A DNA stretch of 64,000 nt from Chryseobacterium sp. JUb7 (GCF_024806495.1 NZ_JANUFF010000001.1:248001-312000); one strand, 5' to 3'. Shown: positions 49,364-59,648, counted from the stretch's first letter. The notes: generated by a model from the letters alone, not told the origin. Program-made: numbers and translations.

Positions 49364-52255
49364 ATGGAAAAGTTTAAAAAAATAATTTTGAAAATTCTAA
49401 AATGGATCGGAATTTCGTTGGCATCAATTCTTTTTTTGATGTTTATCATCCCCATTTTATTTCCGGGAACAATATCCAGGCAGGTGAAAATATTTGCGAA
49501 TCAACATCTTGCAGGAAAACTGGATTATAAAAAGACACAGTTAACGTTTTTCCGACATTTTCCATCACTTACGGTTTCTGTAGATGATCTTTTGCTGCAG
49601 GGCTCCAAGCCTTTTCAGAATGATACCCTTTTAATGGCCAAAGAAGTGGCGGTAGGGATTAATCTTAAAAATCTGATCTTCAACAGAGAAGTAAAAATTG
49701 ATGAAATATATGTTACTGACGCTTATGCCAATGTTTTTGTGAACTCCAAAGGTGAGGCAAATTATAATGTATATGTTTCCGAGCCTTCCAAAAAACCTCA
49801 GGATACCACAGAATCCGGAGCTTCGATCAAGCTGGATCTTATTAAGTTCAAAAACTGGCATATTAAATACAATGATCACGCTGCAAGAGTTCTTGTGGAT
49901 GCAAAAGGTTTGAATTACACTGGAAAAGGTGGATTAAGCGAAGATATTTTCGATCTGGAGACGAATCTTGATATTGATAAATTAGATTTCAGTCTAAACA
50001 GAATTTATTATGCTAAAGAAAAAAAGCTTCATGCAGATTTAATTACCAGAATAAATACCAATGCGTTAACCTTTGTACTCAGAAAGAATGAGTTGAGAAT
50101 TAATGACCTGCCTTTGAAATTTAACGGAGCATTGAGTATCTTAAAAGACGGATATAATATGGATATCAAAGCGGCTTCAGAAAAAACGACGATCCGCGAA
50201 ATGATTTCAGTGTTACCACCACAATATCTTGACTGGGCAAAAGACACCAAAATTGAAGGCAACAGTGACCTGTATTTCCATATCAAAGGAAGATTCAGTG
50301 AGCCTAAGAATATTAAACCGAGAGTTAAAGCAAGACTTTTAGTTAAAAACGGATTTGTATCCAACGGAAAAGCTCCGGTTCCCATGAGCAATCTTAATAT
50401 GGATTTTAATGTCGATTTACCTTCATTAGACCCTAATCAGCTTGCGGTAAATTTAAAGAAATTAAGTTTTGATCTCGGACCCAAAAATAATTTCAGGGCT
50501 TATGTAAAAACTCAGGGCGTTAATGAAATGCAGGTGAATGCCAATATAAAAGGTGCGGTAGATCTGCAGATGCTGGATCAGGCATTAGGATTGAAAGATA
50601 TTGATATACGAGGTTTAATCGATACCAATATCATAGCAAACGGGATTTTCAGCCTGGACAAAAAACTGTTTCCAAAAACCGATGGTTACCTTAATCTTAA
50701 AAATGGTTTTGTAAAGACTAATTATTATCCCAACCCTATTCAGAATATTAATATGGTTGCTCATATCAATAATACGGATGGAACTTTCCGAAGCCTTGGT
50801 GTGAAGATGGATCCTTTCAGTTTTGATTTTGAAGGGAACCCAGTTTTTGTGAATGCTGACTTACAGGATTTTGAAGATCTGCTGTATAAAGTGAAAGCAA
50901 AAGGAGTCCTTAATGTAGGAAGAATTTACAAGGTTTTCGCTAAAAAAGGACTGGATATAAGTGGATTAATTATGGCTGATCTATCCCTGAACGGAAGACA
51001 GAGTTATGCTACAAAAGGACAGTACAGCAAATTGGATAACCGTGGAACATTAATTCTTAAAAATATTAAAGCGACAACGGAGTATCTGCCTAAATCATTT
51101 TATATCAAAGAAGGAAACTTCCAGTTTGAGAATGAAAAAATGTGGTTCAGAAAGTTCTTTGCCACTTATGGAAAGTCTGATTTTGCGTTGAACGGTTATT
51201 TACTCAATACCATTAATTATTTCATTGAAAGAAAAGGAACGCTTCACGGAAAATTTGCCTTGAATTCAAACTATATCCTGATTGATGAATTTATGGCTTT
51301 GAAAAGTGGCGACAACACCAATAAGTCTATAGAAGTGGAATATGCGAAAGTTGAAAATCCTAAAAGCAGCGGTGTTGTGATTGTTCCTAAAAATCTGGAT
51401 GTTTCACTGGAAGCCAATGCAAAAAAGGTAGAGTTCAAAGGTTTAGGATTGAATCACCTGAAAGGGACTGCTTCTGTGAGTACAGGACAGGTTTATCTTA
51501 AAAATACTTCTTTTGATATTATCGGAAGCCGTATGAATATAGATGCCCGCTATCAGAATGAATCTCCATTAACTGCCAACTACGATATAGCCCTTAAAGT
51601 TCAGGATTTTGATGTTCAAAGAGCATATAAAGAAATTGATATGGTGCGTGAAATGGCTACTGCAGCAAAAGACGTAAAAGGAATTGTATCACTCGATTAT
51701 AAGTTAAAAGGAGATTTTGATAAGAATATGAGCCCTATTTACCCTTCACTGGAAGGTGGTGGTATCGTTAATCTTCGGGATGTGGAAGTTAAAAATCTTA
51801 AAATGCTTTCCGCAGTAGGCGATAATATTGGCGCCAAAGCTTTTGATAATCCTGATATGAAAGGGGTAAATATTGAAACACATATTAAGAATAATCTTAT
51901 TCATGTAGATAAATTTACGTTTAAAGTTTCAGTATTAAGACCTACGATCAGCGGAACAACAAGTTTCAATGGCTTGTTGGATCTTCAGGTAAGAGTTGGG
52001 CTCCCTCCTGCCGGGTGGATTGGTTTTCCGGTTGTAGTAACAGGAACACATGATAAACCAAAAATCAAGGTTTTCAGTAAAACCGGTCAGGGAATTATAG
52101 AAGCCCTGTATAATAAAAAGTCTAATAAAGTCATTCGCGAAGAAAAGCGTGCTGCTAAAAAATCCCGTGCAGAACAGCGCAAGCAGAGAGATGCGCAGGA
52201 GCAGAAAGCTAAAAATGCAGAAAAACAGATCAATAAAGATCTTAAGAAAAAATAA
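49364..52255 (+). CDS. AsmA-like family protein
   Basis: I start at the ATG at 49364 (MEKFKKIILKILKWIGISLA, 963 residues), which places one transmembrane helix (about 8-32) at the N-terminus; the frame from 49262 adds an implausible leader. The N-terminal AsmA-type region (KLDYKKTQLTFFRHFPSLTVSVDDL) and long beta-rich repeat region fit AsmA/TamB-type inner-membrane-anchored proteins that bridge the periplasm. Such proteins act in outer-membrane lipid homeostasis. The C-terminal 45 residues are very Lys/Arg/Gln-rich. Monocistronic, ending in a strong hairpin. Confidence 0.88.
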   Translation: MEKFKKIILKILKWIGISLASILFLMFIIPILFPGTISRQVKIFANQHLAGKLDYKKTQLTFFRHFPSLTVSVDDLLLQGSKPFQNDTLLMAKEVAVGINLKNLIFNREVKIDEIYVTDAYANVFVNSKGEANYNVYVSEPSKKPQDTTESGASIKLDLIKFKNWHIKYNDHAARVLVDAKGLNYTGKGGLSEDIFDLETNLDIDKLDFSLNRIYYAKEKKLHADLITRINTNALTFVLRKNELRINDLPLKFNGALSILKDGYNMDIKAASEKTTIREMISVLPPQYLDWAKDTKIEGNSDLYFHIKGRFSEPKNIKPRVKARLLVKNGFVSNGKAPVPMSNLNMDFNVDLPSLDPNQLAVNLKKLSFDLGPKNNFRAYVKTQGVNEMQVNANIKGAVDLQMLDQALGLKDIDIRGLIDTNIIANGIFSLDKKLFPKTDGYLNLKNGFVKTNYYPNPIQNINMVAHINNTDGTFRSLGVKMDPFSFDFEGNPVFVNADLQDFEDLLYKVKAKGVLNVGRIYKVFAKKGLDISGLIMADLSLNGRQSYATKGQYSKLDNRGTLILKNIKATTEYLPKSFYIKEGNFQFENEKMWFRKFFATYGKSDFALNGYLLNTINYFIERKGTLHGKFALNSNYILIDEFMALKSGDNTNKSIEVEYAKVENPKSSGVVIVPKNLDVSLEANAKKVEFKGLGLNHLKGTASVSTGQVYLKNTSFDIIGSRMNIDARYQNESPLTANYDIALKVQDFDVQRAYKEIDMVREMATAAKDVKGIVSLDYKLKGDFDKNMSPIYPSLEGGGIVNLRDVEVKNLKMLSAVGDNIGAKAFDNPDMKGVNIETHIKNNLIHVDKFTFKVSVLRPTISGTTSFNGLLDLQVRVGLPPAGWIGFPVVVTGTHDKPKIKVFSKTGQGIIEALYNKKSNKVIREEKRAAKKSRAEQRKQRDAQEQKAKNAEKQINKDLKKK

Positions 52256-52288
52256 TGATTACGGCCTCCGATGGAGGCCGTAATCATT
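52254..52288 (+). terminator. Strong terminator after the AsmA-like gene
   Basis: 16-bp perfect stem (AATGATTACGGCCTCC with its complement, 52254-52269 and 52273-52288), 3-nt loop, then TTTAT. It begins at the stop codon. Confidence 0.92.
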
Positions 52289-52513
52289 TTATAGATCCTT
52301 CTAAAAAGTTTTACGCCGATCGTATTTCCATATACCAATACGGCGGGAGCAAACTGAGATAATTTTATAACCGGATGTGATCAGATCTAATTTTATCTCT
52401 GGTTGAAAAATTAAGCTGCTTAAGATCTTGTATGGTCTGGCTGGTACTCCATAACCGATTTGATGATCATGCAATACTCATGATCCATATTACTTTTGAT
52501 TTCATGTCTGTTT

Positions 52514-54934
52514 TTAAAACTTATAACTGTACCCTATTCTTACTACCTGTGTTTCAAAATAATCATCGCTCGTATATCCGAAACCCGAACCCTGGATTTT
52601 TTTCCTGATTTTCATCGTGTTCAAAAGATCTGTGACATTCAGAAATACTTCTCCTTTGCCCTTTTGGATTGATTTTTTTAATCCTACATCCATTGAAAAC
52701 CGCGAGCCTATTTTACCTTGTGGAATAATATCCGGAGCCAGATAGACTGCCGTAAGCTGCGCGTCTAAACCTTTGGAAAATTTAAAAGTATTATTAAACT
52801 TTAAGTTCCCGGAAATAGCAGTCTGCTGATCTGCAGAAAAAACAGTAGGTTGAGGATAGAGATTTTCTACCGAAAAGGCATTAATCTGATTTCTGTAAAT
52901 ATTTCCATTGATATTAAATGAATACACTTTAGAAATCTTCTGATTCCAGATAGCTTCTAAACCGGAATTATAGCTCTTTCCAGCATTTTGAAACACAGCG
53001 TAAATCAGTGTGCTTTCAGGAACAATACTGGAAATTCTTGTGATGGTTCCATTAGCAAAACGATGGTATAATGCGGAGTACAGATAACCGCTATTCCAGT
53101 TGTATTTATGCCCCAGCTCGATTGAATTGGTAAATTGAGGTCTTAATTGAGGATTACCCACTTTTATAATTTCTGCGTCATCATATTTTGGAAAAATACG
53201 GATATCTACTTCATTCGGACGGTCTACCCTTCTGTTATAGAAAATCGACAATTTATTGTGGGCATTTAATTTGTAGGCAAGTCGAAGATTTGGAAAGGGT
53301 TGTGTGTAATTATAGCTGTCACTTTTATAAGTAGGATGATTAGGATTCACATCATACTGAACTTTCACATATTCAAGTCTTACGCCCAGCTCAGCTTCCC
53401 ATTTTTCATTTTCAAAAATGTAATTTCCGTAAATGGCAGGTATTAATTCTTTATATGTTGCCCAACCTCCTGCATTTACATCTAAAACAGAATTGAACCC
53501 CGGAATAAAATTCATATTGGTAGGAATATTTCTGCTTCTCAGCTTAATTCCGGTCTCAATCCGGCCGTATTTTAAAGGTTTGACATAATCGATATTCAGA
53601 TCATAAACCTGTTCATCAGACAGCAATTTAAAAGCATCGGTGCCTGTTGAAGTTGGTAAATAATTGTCATAAAAATATTTCTCATCTTCTCTGTGGAAAG
53701 TATAATTAAATCCGATATTAAGGACATGTCCGGCTTCCTTGAATTTATGCTGATAAGAAGCTGTTGCCATAATGGTGGTCTTCAGTTCGTCTTCCAAAAA
53801 CTGCCAGAGACGAAGGCTCTGTGAGAGATCTCCGTTGAAAAAAGGCTGATCTCCACGGTCGATGATTTTTTCACTCCCGTATAAACCTGAAACGGTTAAG
53901 GTATTCTGCGGGTCTATATTCCAGTCGATTCCGGCTTTTGTTGTAAAATAATTGGTATTCCGGTTTCTTTTTAACTGGGAATGAATGATGGTGCCGTCAT
54001 CGTAAGTGCGGGTTACAAATTCATTTTTATTAAGGGTTTCTGTATATAGATTATCAGCCTGAAGAAAAACATTAACCTTATTTTTTCTGTAATTTAATGA
54101 TACTGATGGGTTTATTTTCGGAGTCTGCGTGTACTGAGGTCTTATGGTCGGAAGGTTTTCTTTTCTTATCCAAAGTGAACCTAGCCCTGCCGTTAAACCC
54201 ACTTTACCGTTCCAGCCGTTTTGTTTATTTTTTTTCATAATAATATTGATGATTCCGGCATTTCCGTTGGCATCATATTTTGATGAAGGATTGTTGATGA
54301 TCTCAATTTTATCAATGGCTGAGGATGGGATATTATCCAGTCCTGTCTGGCTTCCAAAACCTGTAAGTGCGGTTTGTTTACCGTCAATTAAAACAGTGAT
54401 TTTATCATTGCCCCTCAACAGTACTTTTCCGTCCTGAACTGTAACTCCGGGCAGATTTTGCATGCTTTGTAAAACAGAGCCTCCGCTTTGGCTGATGTTG
54501 TCGGCAAGAGCATACGTTTTTTTATCAAGATGATTGCTTATTTCATTTTTTTTAGACACTGTGACAACCACTTCATCTATCGTAGTTTCTTTCTCCTGTG
54601 ACTTCTTAAGTTCAATAGACGGGATTTCAAGAAACTCAGAAAGACTTCCGATAAAAAGCGGTTGTGTTCCGGTATCATACCCTGTGGCGGAAGTTTCTAT
54701 TATATAATGGTCAGGCTTTATATTGGTCAGGGAAAACCGACCTTCTTCATTCGAGATCGTTCCAGATACAAAAACACTGTCTTTTGAGCTTTTAAGGACA
54801 ATATGCGTGTAGGGTAAAACTGTTTTATTCTGATCAGTCACTATTCCTGAAACGGTAACCGAAGAAACCTGTGCAAAAACCATTGATGAAACCATCATTA
54901 TCAACGAAAACAATAAAAGCTTTATTCTGTTCAT
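52514..54934 (-). CDS. TonB-dependent receptor, outer membrane beta-barrel family
   Basis: I start at the ATG at 54934 (MNRIKLLLFSLIMMVSSMVFAQ, signal peptide; 806 residues); the longer frame reads into the upstream region. After the signal, a carboxypeptidase-regulatory-like domain (VTVSGIVTDQNKTVLPYTHI) precedes the plug (LQSMQNLPGVTVQDGKVLLRG, VLIDGKQTALTGF, KIEIINNPSSKYDANGNAGI). A barrel follows and ends YFETQVVRIGYSYKF with a terminal Phe. This is the 'OMP_b-brl' type receptor, ligand unknown. A sensor kinase and response regulator lie directly upstream on the same strand and may control it. Confidence 0.9.
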   Translation of the reverse strand: MNRIKLLLFSLIMMVSSMVFAQVSSVTVSGIVTDQNKTVLPYTHIVLKSSKDSVFVSGTISNEEGRFSLTNIKPDHYIIETSATGYDTGTQPLFIGSLSEFLEIPSIELKKSQEKETTIDEVVVTVSKKNEISNHLDKKTYALADNISQSGGSVLQSMQNLPGVTVQDGKVLLRGNDKITVLIDGKQTALTGFGSQTGLDNIPSSAIDKIEIINNPSSKYDANGNAGIINIIMKKNKQNGWNGKVGLTAGLGSLWIRKENLPTIRPQYTQTPKINPSVSLNYRKNKVNVFLQADNLYTETLNKNEFVTRTYDDGTIIHSQLKRNRNTNYFTTKAGIDWNIDPQNTLTVSGLYGSEKIIDRGDQPFFNGDLSQSLRLWQFLEDELKTTIMATASYQHKFKEAGHVLNIGFNYTFHREDEKYFYDNYLPTSTGTDAFKLLSDEQVYDLNIDYVKPLKYGRIETGIKLRSRNIPTNMNFIPGFNSVLDVNAGGWATYKELIPAIYGNYIFENEKWEAELGVRLEYVKVQYDVNPNHPTYKSDSYNYTQPFPNLRLAYKLNAHNKLSIFYNRRVDRPNEVDIRIFPKYDDAEIIKVGNPQLRPQFTNSIELGHKYNWNSGYLYSALYHRFANGTITRISSIVPESTLIYAVFQNAGKSYNSGLEAIWNQKISKVYSFNINGNIYRNQINAFSVENLYPQPTVFSADQQTAISGNLKFNNTFKFSKGLDAQLTAVYLAPDIIPQGKIGSRFSMDVGLKKSIQKGKGEVFLNVTDLLNTMKIRKKIQGSGFGYTSDDYFETQVVRIGYSYKF

Positions 54935-55206
54935 TCTATTTAATTTTAATACAATATTCTGAACAGATTTAGAAGAAAGTTTGAATTTAATAAGAAAGGA
55001 AGCCTGATATTGCAAGTAATAGAAGTCCGTTATGTATTTCGGTCTCCTTATGGAAAATTGATATTTTCCTTTCGAAAGGTATACAGCTTTGTGTGATTGA
55101 AAGTAGTCCTGACAAACTGGAAAAAAAAGGATTGTAAATATAGTTTTCCATCATGATTTCCGAGCATTTTCATTTACTATATCAGTCATCTACAGTATCA
55201 AATTGT

Positions 55207-56493
55207 TTAAAAATGAACAGAAAAAATATGTTGTTGGTCTTCAAATCTGTATTCTGCAGTCCACTTTTGAAATTTGCAGATTTCTTTGATTATTGCCAAT
55301 CCTAAACCGCTTCCACTATTATCTGTTGACGCTCTTGAAAACCTTTTAAATAATAATTCGGCATTCAGTTTTTCATCTCCTGAATTAGTCACTTCAAAAA
55401 TGTGATCCGTTAATTTCACCGTGATCATTCCGCCTGATGAGGTGTGCCGGATTGCGTTGACCAGTAAATTATTGATCAGAACCTCCGTTAAGCCAGTATT
55501 TCCTTTTACTGAAATGTCGGTAGATATTTTTTTGTCGACAGAAATATTTTTTTGTTCAAAATGTTCCTGGAGGATCTCCATACTTTGATCCAGCACGATA
55601 TCTAGAGAGATGTTTTCTGAAATATCAAACTGACTGTTTTCAATTTTAGCCAGAAGAAGCAAATTTTTATTGATTCTTGAACTTCTTGTTAATGCCTTAT
55701 TCATTTCTTCTGCAATCTGGTATTGCTTTTCTGTGAGATGCTGGTCTTGCAGCAGAATGTCCAGTTTGTTTTTCAGAATGGCAAGAGGAGTCTGAAGTTC
55801 GTGTGAAGCATTTTCGGTAAATTCTTTCTGTGTTTTGAATACCGAAATATTATGTTCTATCAGTTTTGTCAGAGATTGGTTAAGTTCTTCGAATTCTGTA
55901 ATATCAGTGTTTTGAAACTCAATTTTGGTATGATGATTCAGATTGAATGTTTTTAACTGATCTAAAGTTTTTCTGAACGGCTTCCAGACCGAATTTGAAA
56001 GCTTTCTGTTTAAAAATAATAATCCTGCAACGATAAGGATGAAGAAAAAAACAGTAATTCCGGCAATAGCGATAATTGTTTCATGAGATTCTTCAATATT
56101 GGTTTCGACGGTAAAGAGAAAGGGTTTATTATTGATGTAGACTACTTTCTTTAAGCACCGATAACGTTCAATTTCAGGTTGAGATACAAAAGTTTTTTGT
56201 TTTTCAATGGTGAAAAACTGGTCTTTTTTTAATGTATTTACCGGTATTTTCTCAATATTTGTCCCGGGTTGAATATGATTCCACAGCTTAATACTTTTAT
56301 CGAGCTCATCTTCAGAAAGATTAAGTCTTCCGAATTCGTAAGCCGTTTTATCAACAATGGTTTCGTTATGTTCGTCCAGTTCACTTTTCCAGATGGTGTC
56401 CACAACAAAGTAATATACAGGAATGCTTATAACCAGTACAATGAGTACGTAGATGATAAAAGGTTTCGTGGTTTTACTTAATAGTGGTTTCAA
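55207..56493 (-). CDS. Sensor histidine kinase
   Basis: 428 residues. Two transmembrane helices (about 10-28 and 143-163) flank a periplasmic domain of about 115 residues. Cytoplasmic landmarks: H-box NASHELQTPLAILKNKLDIL (phosphoacceptor His), N-box INNLLVNAIRHTSSGG, and G-box GSGLGLAIIKEICKF with FKRFSRA. Partner of the response regulator 38 bp upstream. The nearby TonB receptor suggests the pair senses an envelope or nutrient signal (inference). The signal itself cannot be read from sequence. Confidence 0.92.
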   Translation of the reverse strand: MKPLLSKTTKPFIIYVLIVLVISIPVYYFVVDTIWKSELDEHNETIVDKTAYEFGRLNLSEDELDKSIKLWNHIQPGTNIEKIPVNTLKKDQFFTIEKQKTFVSQPEIERYRCLKKVVYINNKPFLFTVETNIEESHETIIAIAGITVFFFILIVAGLLFLNRKLSNSVWKPFRKTLDQLKTFNLNHHTKIEFQNTDITEFEELNQSLTKLIEHNISVFKTQKEFTENASHELQTPLAILKNKLDILLQDQHLTEKQYQIAEEMNKALTRSSRINKNLLLLAKIENSQFDISENISLDIVLDQSMEILQEHFEQKNISVDKKISTDISVKGNTGLTEVLINNLLVNAIRHTSSGGMITVKLTDHIFEVTNSGDEKLNAELLFKRFSRASTDNSGSGLGLAIIKEICKFQKWTAEYRFEDQQHIFSVHF

Positions 56494-56531
56494 GATAGTG
56501 ATGAATTATATATTATAAATGTATGATTTTC

Positions 56532-57212
56532 TTAAGAATTAGAAACCCATTTATACCCGGTTCCATAAACTGTTTTCAGATAATGATCGCATCCGGCATC
56601 ATACAACTTCTTTTTCAGGTTTTTTACATGAGCATATACAAAATCGTGGTTATCGAGCATATCTGCAAAATCCCCGGAAAGATGCTCTGCTAGTGTACTT
56701 TTTGAGATCACTTTATTTTTATTTCCTATAAAATAAATCAGAAGATCAAATTCTTTTTTGGTAAGAACAATGGTTTTTTCATTGATGGTCACGGTTTTGG
56801 CAAGAAGATCAATCTGAAGCTCATTCTGTTTTACAATATTGGAATTGTTAAACTGTTTCCGACGGATAATAGAATAAATTCTGGCCATTAATTCCGAAAG
56901 ATGAAAAGGCTTTGTAAGATAGTCATCGGCTCCAAGCTGAAGGCCGGTTATTTTATCATCTAACGCATTTTTAGCTGAAATAATAATCACTCCATCCTGT
57001 TTATTCTGATTTTTCAATTCTTCCAGAATGGTGAGCCCGTTTCTGTCGGGAAGCATAATATCCAATAAGATACAGTCATATTGGAAAGCATTTATTTTAC
57101 TCATGGCTTCCTGGAATGTCGAGGCAAATTCGCACAGATAGTTTTCCCCCGAAAGATATTCGGAGATGCTTTTTGCCAATTCTGTTTCGTCTTCGATAAT
57201 TAAAATTTTCAT
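56532..57212 (-). CDS. OmpR/PhoB-type response regulator
   Basis: 226 residues. The receiver domain has IEDETELA (acidic pocket), phosphoacceptor Asp in CILLDIMLPDRNG, and the conserved Lys in DYLTKPFHLSELM. The C-terminal winged helix ends HLSGDFADMLDNHDFVYAHVK and TVYGTGYKWV, as in OmpR/PhoB proteins. Transcribed first, with the kinase gene 38 bp downstream. Confidence 0.94.
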   Translation of the reverse strand: MKILIIEDETELAKSISEYLSGENYLCEFASTFQEAMSKINAFQYDCILLDIMLPDRNGLTILEELKNQNKQDGVIIISAKNALDDKITGLQLGADDYLTKPFHLSELMARIYSIIRRKQFNNSNIVKQNELQIDLLAKTVTINEKTIVLTKKEFDLLIYFIGNKNKVISKSTLAEHLSGDFADMLDNHDFVYAHVKNLKKKLYDAGCDHYLKTVYGTGYKWVSNS

Positions 57213-57263
57213 GATGCTAATGTAAAGATTGAATTTTGAAGAAATTTTGAATTGGTATGAAAA

Positions 57264-58013
57264 TTAAATGATCTGAACACCAATATTTCTGAAAGACTCC
57301 AATTCAGGATTGTTGGCCGCTAAATCTGTGATCAGTGTATCGATATTCTCTATAGTACAAACTTTAAAAGATTCTGCACGGCGCAGCTTATTTTCACTGG
57401 CTAAAGCAATTATTTTTTTTGAAGATTCAGACATTGCTTTCTTGGTTTCACCATCGGAGATCGATGTAGCAGAGATCCCAAAATGTACGTCTACAGCACA
57501 GGTTCCCATAATGAAAAGATCTGCAATGTATTTTGAAACTTCCTGACAGGTTGTAATACCCGTTGTGACAGCCAAATCATGGTGATAGGTTCCTCCCAGC
57601 ATCACCAGTTCTACATTCTGAAACCTGGTCATCACCGGAATCAATGAATAATTATTGGTAATAATCCTCAATTTAATGTCAAGAGGCATACAGCTGGCCA
57701 CGGCACAGATCGTTGTTCCTCCGTCCATAAAAATTGTCATTCCATCTTTAATAAAGGGCTGGGTTTTTAAGGCAATAATATCTTTTTCCTTTGCCGAAAA
57801 TGATTGTCTGTCCTGAAAAGAAAGTGGATCTTTTTCTCGCTGTATAGCGCCTCCACGGACCTTTGAAAGCAGTCCGTTCCGATGAAGGAGATCTATATCT
57901 CTTCGTATGGTATCTTCAGAAACTTTAAGAATGAAGGCTAATTCTTCAAATTTTACCTTGCTTTTTTCTTCTAAATGCTTTAAAATGATCTCAAAACGTT
58001 CTTCTTTTAACAT
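57264..58013 (-). CDS. DeoR/GlpR family regulator
   Basis: 249 residues. The N-terminal HTH has the DeoR signature (VKFEELAFILKVSEDTIRRDID, LSKVRGGAIQREKDPLSF). The sugar-phosphate-sensing DeoRC domain follows (KDGMTIFMDGGTTICAVASC, LRIITNNYSLIPVM, TSISDGETKKAM). These regulators usually respond to phosphorylated sugars. It lies 5 bp after the MFS gene in the same operon; a 58-bp perfect palindrome in front of the MFS gene is the obvious candidate operator. Confidence 0.93.
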   Translation of the reverse strand: MLKEERFEIILKHLEEKSKVKFEELAFILKVSEDTIRRDIDLLHRNGLLSKVRGGAIQREKDPLSFQDRQSFSAKEKDIIALKTQPFIKDGMTIFMDGGTTICAVASCMPLDIKLRIITNNYSLIPVMTRFQNVELVMLGGTYHHDLAVTTGITTCQEVSKYIADLFIMGTCAVDVHFGISATSISDGETKKAMSESSKKIIALASENKLRRAESFKVCTIENIDTLITDLAANNPELESFRNIGVQII

Positions 58014-58018
58014 AAAAA

Positions 58019-59188
58019 TTATTTTCTGAATGTATAAATAACAGCTACGACAATAAACAACAAAGCTATGCTTTCGAAAGCAACCGTCAAAGAAAAATGA
58101 TGCGCAATAAATCCTAATAAAGCAGGTCCTGCGAGCTGTCCAGCATATCCCATCGTTGTAATGGCTGGTATACTTACTGTAGGTGATACGCCTGAAATCC
58201 GCCCTCCTTCACTGAAAAATACTGGAACGATATTGGCGGCACCCATTCCCAATAAAATAAAACCTAATAAATACAATGGAATCCACGGACTGAAAATCAG
58301 AATGAGGATTCCCACTGCCGCAATGATACTGCCTCCTATTACAATAATTTTACTGTTTAATTTACTGATTAAAGAATCTCCGGTAAGTCTCATTACTGCC
58401 ATTGCCACTGAAAAAGCAGCATACCCGATTCCTGCCAACTCAGCGTCTACATCTTTGGTATCTCTCAAAAATACTGCACTCCAGTCCAGCATTGCTCCTT
58501 CAGAAAGGAAAACTATAAAGCACATTAAACCTAATATCAATATCGTTGAATTAAGCCATTCAAAGCGATTGTTAGCTGATTTTTTCTCGTCTACATGAGA
58601 AAATTTAAGGATAATTTCCCGTTCTGCTTCGTAAGTAAAAAGGTTTTTAAACTGGATGATCAACAGAAGAATAAGTAAAACAGAAATACTTATGGCTGCA
58701 ACAATAGGTTCCAAGCCAATTTTCATTAAGAACCCTAATCCCAAAGATCCGAATAACCCACCCACACTGAATAAACCGTGTAATGAAGACATGATAGGTT
58801 TGTCATATATATTCTGGACCTGCACCCCATGAGCATTCATCGCAACATCTACGGTTCCTATTCCACATCCGAAGGCAAAAAGAGCAGCTGCCATCAGATA
58901 AATATTGGAAATTACCAGCAGCCATGGCAGTAATAAGGCAGTTGCTAATACGCTCACCGCAATTACTTTCCGGCTTCCCATTTTTCGAATAAAAATTCCT
59001 GAAAGCGGCATCATCGTTAATGCTCCACCTCCAAGAAATAATAAAAGTAAACCTAAATCTGCTTCATTAAGCTGTAGCCTGTCTTTTGCTAAAGGAACGA
59101 TAGGTGCCCAGCTTGCTATTCCGAGCCCGCAGACTAAAAATATAAACTGGGTTGCTCTTTTGGCTTGTACGATTTGTTGTTGATTCAT
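58019..59188 (-). CDS. MFS transporter (YbjJ/FucP-like group)
   Basis: 389 residues, twelve transmembrane helices. Typical MFS loop motif RKMGSRKVIAV between helices 2 and 3. The central DVAMNAHGVQVQNIYDKPIM and SLHGLFSVGGLFG motifs resemble the YbjJ-like group related to sugar permeases. The substrate is not evident, but the DeoR/GlpR partner suggests a sugar or related carbon source. First gene of the MFS-DeoR operon; the promoter region contains the long palindrome. Confidence 0.88.
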   Translation of the reverse strand: MNQQQIVQAKRATQFIFLVCGLGIASWAPIVPLAKDRLQLNEADLGLLLLFLGGGALTMMPLSGIFIRKMGSRKVIAVSVLATALLLPWLLVISNIYLMAAALFAFGCGIGTVDVAMNAHGVQVQNIYDKPIMSSLHGLFSVGGLFGSLGLGFLMKIGLEPIVAAISISVLLILLLIIQFKNLFTYEAEREIILKFSHVDEKKSANNRFEWLNSTILILGLMCFIVFLSEGAMLDWSAVFLRDTKDVDAELAGIGYAAFSVAMAVMRLTGDSLISKLNSKIIVIGGSIIAAVGILILIFSPWIPLYLLGFILLGMGAANIVPVFFSEGGRISGVSPTVSIPAITTMGYAGQLAGPALLGFIAHHFSLTVAFESIALLFIVVAVIYTFRK

Positions 59189-59191
59189 TCT

Positions 59192-59249
59192 TTAAATTTT
59201 ATTTTGCAATATTATGCATTTTTGCATAATATTGCAAAATAAAATTTAA
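59192..59249. promoter_or_regulatory. Perfect 27-bp inverted repeat between MFS and VOC genes
   Basis: Arms 59192-59218 and 59223-59249 are exact reverse complements around a TTTT centre (inner TTGCAATATTATGCA). It fills most of the 67-bp divergent promoter, 4 bp from the MFS start and 7 bp from the VOC start. Best read as a regulator binding site, likely for the DeoR protein, though it could also form a cruciform. Confidence 0.75.
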
Positions 59250-59255
59250 TTCAAA

Positions 59256-59648
59256 ATGAAAATTGAACATTTAGCTTTGTGGTGTAATAATTTAGAATTG
59301 ATCAAGACATTTTATATCAGTTATTTTAATATGAAATGCAATGAAAAATATGTGAACCGCGAGAAACATTTCGCATCTTATTTTTTAAGTTTTGAAAATG
59401 ATTCTTCTGCAAGACTTGAAATTATGCAGCGGTCGGATATTACCGAAAATAACAATCTCCGCGGATTATTGATGGGTTTTGCCCATCTTGCATTTTCTGT
59501 AGGGAGTAAGGAGAAGGTGAATTCATTAACAGAAAAATTGAGAAAAGATGGTTACACTGTCGTTGGAGAACCAAGAACTACCGGAGATGGTTATTATGAA
59601 AGCATTATAGAAGATCCCGAAGGAAACTGGATTGAAATAACGGAATAA
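59256..59648 (+). CDS. VOC family protein (glyoxalase/bleomycin-resistance-like)
   Basis: 130 residues with two beta-alpha-beta-beta-beta units: MKIEHLALWCNNLELIKTFY and FAHLAFSVGSKEKVNSLTEK. The end DGYYESIIEDPEGNWIEITE carries the typical metal-ligand Glu. VOC proteins include glyoxalases, dioxygenases and binding proteins; I cannot assign an activity. Divergent from the MFS-DeoR operon and probably under the same palindrome. Confidence 0.9.
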   Translation: MKIEHLALWCNNLELIKTFYISYFNMKCNEKYVNREKHFASYFLSFENDSSARLEIMQRSDITENNNLRGLLMGFAHLAFSVGSKEKVNSLTEKLRKDGYTVVGEPRTTGDGYYESIIEDPEGNWIEITE

